A stretch of DNA of 5,571 nt, from assembly GCA_947564305.1 (NCBI GenBank), contig CANOBT010000283.1, positions 1 through 5,571 of the forward strand. The letters run 5' to 3'. The notes under the pieces were generated by a model that was not told the origin of the DNA, did not search any database, and worked only from the letters and a program-made list of their open reading frames with translations. A program made the position numbers and the translations under genes. This DNA is from an uncultured Lachnospiraceae bacterium (GTDB lineage Bacteria > Bacillota_A > Clostridia > Lachnospirales > Lachnospiraceae). Below, in pieces: positions 1 to 5,206 of this stretch (position 1 is its first letter; every line of letters starts with the position of its first letter).

Positions 1-2
1 CT

Positions 3-107
3 TACCAAAAAGGAGCCATTTATTTCCAAAGACACAACTTATTTTACACTACCGATTACGAATATGAAGATATGGAATTTGGAGAAGACAATCTTCCATT
101 TAATTAA
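3..107 (+). CDS. C-terminal end of an unidentified protein with an SSB-like acidic tip (partial)
   Basis: This is the last 34 codons of a plus-strand gene that begins outside the window; the frame is open from the left edge to a TAA at 105-107. The tail is strongly acidic and ends DMEFGEDNLPFN. That resembles the conserved acidic tip (D-D-D-I/L-P-F) by which single-stranded DNA-binding protein and some phage or plasmid proteins recruit DNA-repair and replication partners. The residues just before it (YQKGAIYFQRHNLFYTTDYE) are aromatic-rich and unlike the usual Gly/Gln/Pro-rich linker of SSB, so I do not call it SSB. Codon choice looks like real coding sequence, and a hairpin terminator follows 48 bases downstream. 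The family is not recognised from this fragment. Confidence 0.45.
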   Translation, partial: YQKGAIYFQRHNLFYTTDYEYEDMEFGEDNLPFN

Positions 108-155
108 GGTTCAATGTAAAATGCGAAATCAGTCTGCGCCAAACAACATTATGAA

Positions 156-196
156 AATAGCCATGATAGTTACCAACCAGTAACATCATGGCTATT
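156..196. terminator. Bidirectional hairpin terminator
   Basis: A perfect 12-bp inverted repeat (AATAGCCATGAT at 156-167, ATCATGGCTATT at 185-196) is extended after one unpaired A by a 5-bp stem (GTTAC at 169-173, GTAAC at 180-184) around a 6-base loop. It is followed by CTTT on the plus strand and by TTTTC-type sequence on the minus strand (just left of 156). It sits between the plus-strand gene ending at 107 and the leftward genes, so it can stop transcription from both sides. Its left arm overlaps the last codons of the toxin relic. Confidence 0.8.
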
Positions 197-400
197 CTTT
201 ATAAATCTTTTTACATCCCAAATTAGATTGAGTTCTTCCTCAATATTTTTTCTATCATACAAAACACAGACAATTATTACTCGCTGTGTATCCAAATCTG
301 AAATATAAACAACAAAGTAATTATCCACAGAAACGACACACAACCCTTAACTATGCCACGGCTCTTTTTCATATCTCCTAAATTATTCTGGCGCACCCTT
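170..400 (-). pseudogene. RelE/ParE-family toxin relic with two in-frame stop codons
   Basis: Read on the minus strand, the frame ending at TAA 170-172 encodes the C-terminal half of a type II RelE/ParE toxin. It shows the family's 'YEKEPWHS.G' element (about 344-373), then 'VDNYFVVYISDLDTQ' and 'VIIVCVLYDRKNIEEEL', the last beta strands and helix of the fold. In the intact family these toxins cleave mRNA at the ribosome or poison gyrase; which applies here cannot be told. The frame is broken by TAA at 347-349, at the variable residue after EPWHS, and by a second TAA at 383-385 just after 'LLKGAPE', which fits the helix before the core. Both are one-base changes from plausible sense codons. 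No start codon, ribosome site or RelB/ParD antitoxin lies upstream, because the exported-protein gene begins there at once. It is therefore a dead remnant. The assignment rests on motif recall, not a search. Confidence 0.65.
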
Positions 401-438
401 CAATAAACAAAAGAACACACGCTGACCTTCATATAAGT

Positions 439-1037
439 TTAAATGCTCCTCCAAGAATAATCCCAATTTGAAAATACATTCACATAACATGTTTTGCTAC
501 TACCTGTTTTAGAATCATGCCCGTCAATTCTATAATACTGAGTTTGAACTACTTTATAGCGCTTAAATTGAGGACGATATTTAATCTGGTACTTTTTTCC
601 TTTCGGAATATCTACAGAATAATGTGCAGAATATGTTTTTGCCTTGCCAATAGTCACACCTAATGAGGAAGCTATTGTTGAAACACTTGTGTAAGATCCG
701 GAAATTGTGTTTGTCACACTTCTACTATATGTTGATGAATTAGTAAAAGCCAAAGTTGCAGGTCCACGTCCAGAGGATCCATACCTCCATCCGCCATATG
801 GCTTACTTATTACAGATTTGGATGTTACTTTCCAATAATAATATCCATCTGAATATGGCTGTACCCCTGTTGTATCTATATACTCTGTTGTATCTTCGCT
901 TAAATTAACATTCCATACTTCGCTATCCTCATTTAGTTCCTTTTCTCCATCTTTTGCCATCGCTGTTGTTGGCAAAGCAATTATAATGATAATGTCACTA
1001 CAATCATTGTCATCCAACACTTTTTTATACTTTTCAT
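439..1037 (-). CDS. Small exported Ser/Thr/Tyr-rich protein, frameshifted in its signal peptide
   Basis: The function is not recognised. The natural start is the ATG at 1035-1037, 7 bases after AGGAG (1045-1049), and it encodes MKSIKKCWMTMIVVTLSL, a typical n- and h-region of a Sec signal peptide. This frame stops at TAA 981-983. The rest lies one frame over, beginning 'IALPTTAMA', a textbook signal-peptidase I site (A-M-A before KDGEKE). Adding one base near 981-990 restores a protein of about 199 residues. A GTG at 1018-1020 opens the longer frame without a signal peptide and is not the real start. The mature part has an acidic N-terminus, a Tyr/Gly/Trp stretch ('YSDGYYYWKV'), a Ser/Thr alternating stretch ('TNSSTYSRSVTNTISGSY'), then Lys-rich strands ('KGKKYQIKYRPQFKRYKVV') and an end with N-W-D-Y-S-W. 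This is beta-rich and vaguely like the insertion region of aerolysin-type proteins, which is speculation. It is second in an operon, 16 bases after the XRE gene. Confidence 0.7.
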
Positions 1038-1044
1038 ATGAGTT

Positions 1045-1049
1045 CTCCT
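1045..1049 (-). promoter_or_regulatory. Ribosome binding site that fixes the true start of the exported protein
   Basis: AGGAG within AAAGGAGAACT on the minus strand lies 7 bases before the ATG at 1035-1037. No such site precedes the GTG at 1018-1020, so translation must begin in the signal-peptide frame and then meet the frameshift. Confidence 0.8.
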
Positions 1050-1053
1050 TTCA

Positions 1054-1536
1054 CTATTCTTTTTTTCCAATACTTTTCATGATTTTGTAACTCCCTGCAG
1101 ACAAACAGACAAACCCAACAATTACGATAAGGCTAAGCGGCAAATGTTTCAAATATTCCAATACCTCTGTATAACAAGACCCATTTTGTTTCATATCATA
1201 GTATTGTACAACATATGAAAAACAAATAGATATTATCTCACACATAATCCCCATGGTAATTAGGACAATCGGCATTACTTTTTCCCTGGCTTTCCTTGTT
1301 TCCTGTTTTAATGCAGGTTCAACTTGCTCTACAGAATCATATTCGTCAAACAGCAGATATTCTATAGGAACTTGGAAGAATTTGCATAATTGAACGATGT
1401 TATCTGTATCTGGTACTGCTATTCCCTGTTCCCACTTTGATATGGCCTGTCTGGAAACATTTATTCTTTCTGCAAGTTTCTCCTGAGACATTCTATTTTC
1501 TTTTCGAAGGAATTGTATCTTTTTTCCAAATTCCAT
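1054..1536 (-). CDS. XRE-family transcriptional regulator with two C-terminal membrane helices
   Basis: A 160-residue protein. Residues 6-61 form a Cro/CI-type helix-turn-helix domain: 'LRKENRMSQEKLAERINVSR' then 'QAISKWEQG', with the recognition helix at about 28-38 and the usual 'P.....I..L..FF.V....LL' ending. A charged linker (62-86) leads to two hydrophobic segments at about 88-110 and 132-150, so the protein is probably a DNA-binding domain tethered to the membrane, able to couple an envelope signal to transcription. The start is ATG 1534-1536 with AAAGGAA (1544-1550) 7 bases upstream. It is the first gene of an operon with the exported protein, whose ribosome site begins right after this stop codon. 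The promoter 75 bases upstream carries an inverted repeat that suits autoregulation. The family is certain; the target genes are inferred. Confidence 0.92.
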   Translation of the reverse strand: MEFGKKIQFLRKENRMSQEKLAERINVSRQAISKWEQGIAVPDTDNIVQLCKFFQVPIEYLLFDEYDSVEQVEPALKQETRKAREKVMPIVLITMGIMCEIISICFSYVVQYYDMKQNGSCYTEVLEYLKHLPLSLIVIVGFVCLSAGSYKIMKSIGKKE

Positions 1537-1601
1537 ATAATCATTCCTTTCTTATCAAATATAATTCTCACCTTCATACTGCATGCAATATTTCTTCTGT
1601 A

Positions 1602-1616
1602 TACATTTTCAATGTA
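1602..1616. promoter_or_regulatory. Candidate operator: 6-3-6 inverted repeat
   Basis: TACATT-TTC-AATGTA is a perfect 6-bp inverted repeat with a 3-base spacer. It covers the -10 hexamer of the promoter for the XRE gene. Short dyads of this size over the core promoter are typical binding sites for dimeric XRE regulators, so repression by the gene's own product is a reasonable guess. Confidence 0.45.
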
Positions 1617-1639
1617 CTGTATTTAAGAAAATTCGTCAA
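1611..1639 (-). promoter_or_regulatory. Sigma-A-type promoter of the XRE/exported-protein operon
   Basis: On the minus strand a -35 TTGACG (1634-1639, 5 of 6 matches) and a -10 TACATT (1611-1616, 4 of 6) are separated by exactly 17 bases. This places the transcript start about 65-70 bases before the XRE start codon. No other good pair is seen in the 247 bases between the two genes. Confidence 0.5.
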
Positions 1640-1702
1640 TATATTTTAACTTGCATCTCCGCAACCAATGTTTACATTCCCTGTTTTTAATGACATTTTC
1701 CG

Positions 1703-1783
1703 TTAACCGCGTTTTTTTCCTGGAGATATGAATCTTCCTGTTTCCAAATTAGGGACAGGATTGACCGGAAGCTGCTGCCAATG
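1703..1783 (-). other. In-frame 26-codon open stretch directly after the hicB stop codon
   Basis: After the hicB TAG (1784-1786) the same frame stays open for 26 codons to TAA 1703-1705. It reads HWQQLPVNPVP, then NLETGRFISPGKKRG. The composition (Pro, Gly, basic end) looks like the true C-terminus of some protein rather than chance AT-rich spacer. No start codon or ribosome site belongs to it. It may be the remnant tail of a lost gene, a former longer HicB, or a readthrough extension. Nothing in the sequence selects among these. Confidence 0.3.
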
Positions 1784-2224
1784 CTATATATTTCTATTCA
1801 CATTTAGTGTTTTCATCAATGCTTCCTGCAACACCCTTGAAACATTAATTCCTGCATGTTCAGCTTCATAATTGAGCCAACTCGGAAGGGCAACGTTTCT
1901 TCGGACAGTTTTTGTATCAACTTTTTTTCTGTACTCAGAGAAATCAATATCTACAAACGTTAAAATACCTTTGGAGAAATCGATATCCTCTGTATCCTGT
2001 TTTACTTTTTCAATGGCAGTTTTTTGATCTGACGGCACAGGAAGCTCTTCTTTATTATCCTCCATCGAAATTCCCGTCATTCCGATAGCATCTCTCGCCA
2101 TTTCAATAGCATCCGCAAAGGTATCCCCTTCCGTAAAAATTTCCATGTCAGGAACACAGACCAAAAAAGAACGTTTAGAACCATCATCTGTATTTACTAT
2201 AAAAGTCGGATAAACTTGTTTCAT
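1784..2224 (-). CDS. hicB: HicB-family type II antitoxin, apparently without HicA
   Basis: A 146-residue protein from ATG 2222-2224, chosen over the in-frame GTG at 2231-2233 because AAGGAG (2233-2238) sits 8 bases before the ATG and overlaps the GTG. Residues 4-60 form the HicB partial RNase-H-like fold: 'YPTFIV', 'SFLVCVPDMEIFTEGDTFAD' and 'AIEMARDAIGMTG', matching the family pattern of a beta hairpin, P-D-x-x-x-x-T-x-G-D-T and a helix. A charged linker leads to a C-terminal ribbon-helix-helix DNA-binding region at about 104-140 ('TVRRNVALPSWLNYEAEHAG', 'INVSRVLQEAL'). In known pairs HicB binds and blocks the HicA mRNA interferase and represses the operon. Here neither flank encodes a HicA-like dsRBD protein and hicB has a promoter of its own, so it is an orphan, perhaps a lone regulator. 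Confidence 0.88.
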   Translation of the reverse strand: MKQVYPTFIVNTDDGSKRSFLVCVPDMEIFTEGDTFADAIEMARDAIGMTGISMEDNKEELPVPSDQKTAIEKVKQDTEDIDFSKGILTFVDIDFSEYRKKVDTKTVRRNVALPSWLNYEAEHAGINVSRVLQEALMKTLNVNRNI

Positions 2225-2232
2225 ATCATTCA

Positions 2233-2238
2233 CTCCTT
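2233..2238 (-). promoter_or_regulatory. Ribosome binding site that decides the hicB start
   Basis: AAGGAG on the minus strand has an 8-base spacing to ATG 2222-2224. The GTG at 2231-2233 overlaps this site by one base and cannot be served by it. Confidence 0.75.
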
Positions 2239-2246
2239 ATTATCAT

Positions 2247-2275
2247 ATTATACACACTAATTACACATCAAGCAA
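2247..2275 (-). promoter_or_regulatory. Promoter of hicB
   Basis: A perfect -10 TATAAT (2247-2252, minus strand) has a weak -35 TTGCTT (2270-2275) 17 bases upstream. The -10 is 22 bases from the ATG, giving a 5' leader of only about 15 bases that contains little beyond the ribosome site. This supports hicB being transcribed alone. Confidence 0.6.
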
Positions 2276-2581
2276 TGCCTTCATATTTTGATGGATCTGC
2301 GAAAGTTACTGAGAACGAAATGAACGGAAGGAAATGCTCCATGAGAAGAAAAAGTAACTATGAAAATAGAATGTACCGGCAGGGCTCCACATAAGAATAC
2401 TGGCTGTAAGGGAAGGTGTCAAAAAAAAAAGATAGACAGTGACCACTTCACCGGTTGATGTATCTACATAACCCATAGTCGGGCGTGACCCAATACAAAC
2501 CTGTCCAGACTGATTTACTGTTGCTCAAAACAACTAATAATCAATGCTGGCAGGCCTCATATGATTTTCATTAAATCAATT
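2276..2581. other. Gene-poor stretch between hicB and the ABC operon
   Basis: No gene is supported here. The minus strand is open without a stop from about 2525 to 2310 in one frame, passing through 'NQSGQVCIGSRPTMGYVDTS' and 'TGEVVTVYL', but there is no ribosome site or good start and the frame dissolves into Phe/Ser-rich sequence after a run of ten T (plus-strand A at 2421-2430). On the plus strand a 32-codon frame from ATG 2361 contains three cysteines (C-x10-C-x3-C) and many lysines, with only a weak ribosome site. Both may be pieces of decayed genes. No HicA, tRNA or repeat array is seen. Confidence 0.4.
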
Positions 2582-2614
2582 GATAATTTGGATGTAAAGC
2601 ATTATTAAATTATC
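2582..2614. other. AT-rich inverted repeat after the last gene of the ABC operon
   Basis: GATAATTT (2582-2589) and AAATTATC (2607-2614) form a perfect 8-bp stem with a 17-base loop, 12 bases past the stop of the exported-protein gene. The stem has only one G-C pair and there is no clear T-run, so it would be a weak terminator at best. It may instead protect the 3' end or be chance in AT-rich DNA. Confidence 0.3.
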
Positions 2615-2626
2615 GTCAGAGCTGTT

Positions 2627-3172
2627 TTAATCTTTCATTATTAAATCAATTAATTCTGAGATTTCACTATTGCTGACGGATTTCATCCTTCTGGCATAAT
2701 CATCCGCGCCTTCTTCGGCTTCCAAACCGTTACTGTAAAAATCTACAAGATAATCATGCATTTTTATTCCAATACTTATCAGTTCGTTTTGACGAATGAC
2801 ATCTTTATTACCTGAATCTGCCCAAAAGTTCTGTAAAAATGCACTGTAATACAGCAGTTCCAAAAATTCCTCATTGCCGCGAAAATCCTCAAAATGTTCT
2901 TCAAGATATTTTTTGGCAGATTCAATTTCTTTGGCTGCTTCTTCCTGCGTTAAAGTTCCCGCCAATAGGCCGCGCTGTATCTTTTGCATCTTATCGGCTG
3001 CGGCTGTTTCTTTCTTTTGCATCTCAAATGCTAATTCCTGGCCTTCCGTATTGGCAGCCGCACCTTTGCTCCCGGTATCATCTTCGGAAGCGGGGCAGAA
3101 AATAAAGCTTCCGCTGCCCAGGCTTATACAAAGGAATATTAATATAACAATCCCAAATTTTTTTCTGCTCAT
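2627..3172 (-). CDS. Exported or membrane-anchored helical accessory protein of the ABC operon
   Basis: The family is not recognised. The protein has 181 residues starting at ATG 3170-3172 with AAAGG (3183-3187) 10 bases upstream. Residues 1-23 are a Sec signal or anchor (M-S-R-K-K then 'FGIVILIFLCISLGSG'). Cys26 follows, but the residues before it (F-I-F) do not match a lipobox, so lipidation is doubtful. From residue 30 the protein is acidic and almost entirely helix-forming: a Glu/Lys/Gln heptad-like segment at about 45-95 ('AFEMQKKETAAADKMQKIQR', 'TLTQEEAAKEIESAKKYLEE'), then an aromatic-rich helix ('FLELLYYSAFLQNFW') and helices to the end. It is likely a small helical bundle or coiled coil outside the cell. 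It lies 57 bases after the ATPase on the same strand, so it is probably a partner of the exporter, for example a substrate-binding or immunity-type accessory (inference). Confidence 0.75.
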   Translation of the reverse strand: MSRKKFGIVILIFLCISLGSGSFIFCPASEDDTGSKGAAANTEGQELAFEMQKKETAAADKMQKIQRGLLAGTLTQEEAAKEIESAKKYLEEHFEDFRGNEEFLELLYYSAFLQNFWADSGNKDVIRQNELISIGIKMHDYLVDFYSNGLEAEEGADDYARRMKSVSNSEISELIDLIMKD

Positions 3173-3229
3173 CCTGATTTCGCCTTTCCATTCTTATATA
3201 TTAAAATTCCAGCTATGTTTTCCATATGC

Positions 3230-3867
3230 TTACGGTGCTGTTTCGCAAACAATTTTCCCCTCATCTATTTTTAACACTACGTCGCATAATTCTTCTAAAT
3301 CCTCTTTATGATGTGTTGCTATGACGATAATAGCGCCTTTTTCTCTTTCTTCTCTGATAATATCATAAATTAATCCGACTCCTTTTTCATCCAAAGCATT
3401 TGTCGGCTCATCCAAAAGAATAAGCTTTTGTTTTTCAAATATAGCCTGTGCAATATTAAGTCTTTGTTTCATGCCTAGAGAAAATTTTTTTACTTTTAAC
3501 GTTGAATCCGGATCAAGACCAACCCGCTTTAATGCTTCCGTAATAGACCTGTCATCTGCCGTATTCCGGATTTTTGCGAGTATTTTGAGATTCTGTCTTG
3601 CTGAAAACCGAGGAAGCAGTTCCATGTTTTCTATCACAATGCCAGTGTTTTCCGGGAATGAAATCTCTTCATGCAGTTTTTCCCGTCAACATAAATACTT
3701 CCGCTGTCAAGGCGGATCAGTCCGCTGACCGCACGCAGAAGCATTGTCTTCCCAGAGCCGTTGCGTCCATAAAGACCGTATACTTTCCCTTCTTCAAACG
3801 TATAGGATATATTATTTAATACTTGATTTGTTTTTATCTTCTTATTAACGTTTTGCAATTGTATCAT
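3230..3867 (-). CDS. ABC transporter ATP-binding protein, BcrA/LanF type, frameshifted
   Basis: Powers the exporter encoded just upstream by binding and hydrolysing ATP at the membrane. The start is ATG 3865-3867 with AAAGGGGG (3877-3884) 9 bases before it. The first frame carries Walker A (G-R-N-G-S-G-K-T, residues 34-41) and ends at TGA 3634-3636. The second frame continues with the Q-loop region ('IVIENMELLPRFSARQNL', where the usual Gln is replaced by Glu as in bacitracin and lantibiotic exporters), the signature FSLGMKQRL, Walker B LILLDEP, the D-loop NALD and the switch region ATHHKED. Adding one A to the A5 run at 3677-3681 joins both into one 212-residue protein reading 'VDGKKLHEEISFPENTG', a normal length for this family with no other defect. 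As written the gene is broken: the two halves overlap by 4 bases at GTGA, which could allow some coupling but not an active enzyme in one chain. It lies 19 bases after the last permease. Confidence 0.9.
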
Positions 3868-3886
3868 GAGTTTGCGCCCCCTTTAC

Positions 3887-4485
3887 TTAATAGATATCTT
3901 TCTTTTGGAATTTTAAAACAGACAATATGCCAAACAACAGACTGGTTATAATTAAAGCGGTCACCGCATAAGCAAACTTTATGTTTATATCTCCGACTTC
4001 AAGAGCTCCGTTGCGCCTTCCAAACATAAAGTTCGGAAAAAGCAGCACTAAAAGCCGTTTTGCCCAAGTCCTGCATAATACGCAGCTATTGTCTTTAGCA
4101 TTTCTTCGTTTGTCAGCATGTGCCAACCGGGTTCTCCTATCGAAAAAATAAGTATCTGAACCGCTGTGATTCCTGCCAGCTCAAGTAAAATATGTACGAT
4201 CGTCTGTATGCAGAGCCTGCTTCTTTTATAAGAACGAATCAGCAGAACTTTTCCATACCCTTCCGTTAATTTTTTGCCTCTTCCCCAAAATTCAAATAAA
4301 ATGAACGGAATCGGAAAGTAGGAAAACAGAATCAAAAGCCATGAAATATTATAATTTTCAACCAATTCCAGGCCATTCGCAAAAGGTAATCCAGACAGCG
4401 GATAACCGGATGTCTGAAACGAAATGCGCTGCGCTATGATTGCGAATAATACCAGCAATCGGTTTGTCCCGTCATTTTTCCTCAT
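3887..4485 (-). CDS. ABC exporter permease (third of the operon), frameshifted
   Basis: A membrane protein starting at ATG 4483-4485, which overlaps the previous gene's end by 14 bases (start inside ...AAAAATGAGG), with a GAGGG-like site about 12 bases upstream. The first frame runs 145 codons and stops at TAG 4048-4050; a second frame carries the rest to TAA 3887-3889. Adding one A to the A4 run at 4058-4061 joins them as '...YYAGLGQKRLLVLLFPN...', giving about 199 residues. Hydrophobic segments lie at about 8-18, 47-67, 93-116, 131-155 and 172-192. A basic cytoplasmic loop 'KVLLIRSYKRSR' and the tail 'KFQKKDIY' match the preceding permease ('YILLRFRNR', 'VFEKRDIL'). It would form part of the membrane channel for the ATPase downstream. 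It resembles small uncharacterised ABC-2-like permeases of Firmicutes (possibly DUF2705), from memory and not verified. Confidence 0.75.
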
Positions 4486-5206
4486 TTTTCAATATATCCC
4501 TCTTTTCAAACACCATCTGGCAGAGAATATATAATACTGCCGTGACCATCACTCCCCGAAGAGCGATAAGCAGCACGCCGCCAGCGCCTAAGACTCCATC
4601 AAGATAATCAAAGGGAGCGATAGTATCAGCTCCGGGAAGCCAGATTCCATTCATATATTTTAGTACGGTAAATTGTACAAAATTTATCAAAAATGCTCCG
4701 AGGAGAGCAGTTAGTCTGTTTTTTGCCAAATCACTGATAATGTGATAGACACATCCAGTTTCCATGTAAAATATTCCCAACAGAAGCGTCATAAAAATAC
4801 AATATTTAAGAAAATCATTTTCTTTTAGCATATCCCGGTCAAGATAACGGCTTACCAGTACATAATCAACAATTTCATGTATCAAAGAAAATCCAACTGA
4901 AGTTATGGCTGCCTTTCGCATTTCTGTCTGCGTATAAACTGCCCGGTTCCTAAAACGTAAAAGGATATAGGGGCGTTCCTGAATGGAAAGATACCATATT
5001 CCTATTAAAACCGGAATGGTATATACAATCATAATTTCCTGAAGACCGCTATAACCATTCAATGACGTATGCAGATCCATAAAAATGTCATATTCTGTAA
5101 AATATCCCGTTGATAACGCATTTATAATTGGGATATTTGCAAACAGCCAGTCTGCCGCACAAAATACAAAATAGACCAGAAAGACAATTCCATATTTATA
5201 TTTCAT
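4472..5206 (-). CDS. ABC exporter permease (second of the operon)
   Basis: An intact 244-residue integral membrane protein. The start is ATG 5204-5206 with GGGAGG (5216-5221) 9 bases upstream; it overlaps the stop of the preceding gene by 11 bases, which indicates translational coupling. Six hydrophobic segments lie at about 6-25, 57-75, 98-118, 134-157, 165-184 and 207-233. A long loop after the first helix is predicted outside. A basic inside loop after helix 2 reads 'ERPYILLRFRNRAVY', and the C-terminus ends 'FEKRDILKNEEK'. There is no nucleotide-binding motif, so it must work with the ATPase encoded two genes downstream. The arrangement (several small permeases plus one BcrA-type ATPase) is typical of exporters for bacteriocins, lantibiotics or cell-wall antibiotics; the substrate is unknown. 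A DUF2705-type assignment is possible but unverified. Confidence 0.8.
   Translation of the reverse strand: MKYKYGIVFLVYFVFCAADWLFANIPIINALSTGYFTEYDIFMDLHTSLNGYSGLQEIMIVYTIPVLIGIWYLSIQERPYILLRFRNRAVYTQTEMRKAAITSVGFSLIHEIVDYVLVSRYLDRDMLKENDFLKYCIFMTLLLGIFYMETGCVYHIISDLAKNRLTALLGAFLINFVQFTVLKYMNGIWLPGADTIAPFDYLDGVLGAGGVLLIALRGVMVTAVLYILCQMVFEKRDILKNEEK

Noticed and set aside
277..372. 31-codon minus-strand frame with a single hydrophobic helix (begins MKKSRGIVKG), resembling a small membrane toxin
   Set aside because: It is an alternate frame of the toxin relic. The AGGAG before it is only 2 bases from the ATG, too close for normal initiation, and its composition follows from the well-matched RelE/ParE frame.
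1721..1737. Imperfect hairpin (GGAGAT..ATCTTCC) after hicB as a terminator
   Set aside because: The stem is bulged with a 4-base loop and lacks an adjacent T-run in the direction of hicB transcription.
2421..2430. Run of ten A as a plus-strand feature or minus-strand terminator T-tract
   Set aside because: No GC-rich stem precedes the T-run on the minus strand, so it does not form a standard terminator.
2361..2459. Plus-strand 32-codon cysteine- and lysine-rich frame
   Set aside because: The ribosome site is weak, there is a long poly-A inside and no neighbour supports it; kept only as a remark in the gene-poor stretch.
2874..3311. Long plus-strand open frame opposite the exported helical protein and the end of the ATPase
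   Set aside because: Shadow frame: Ser/Pro/Cys-rich with no ribosome site, opposite two well-supported minus-strand genes.
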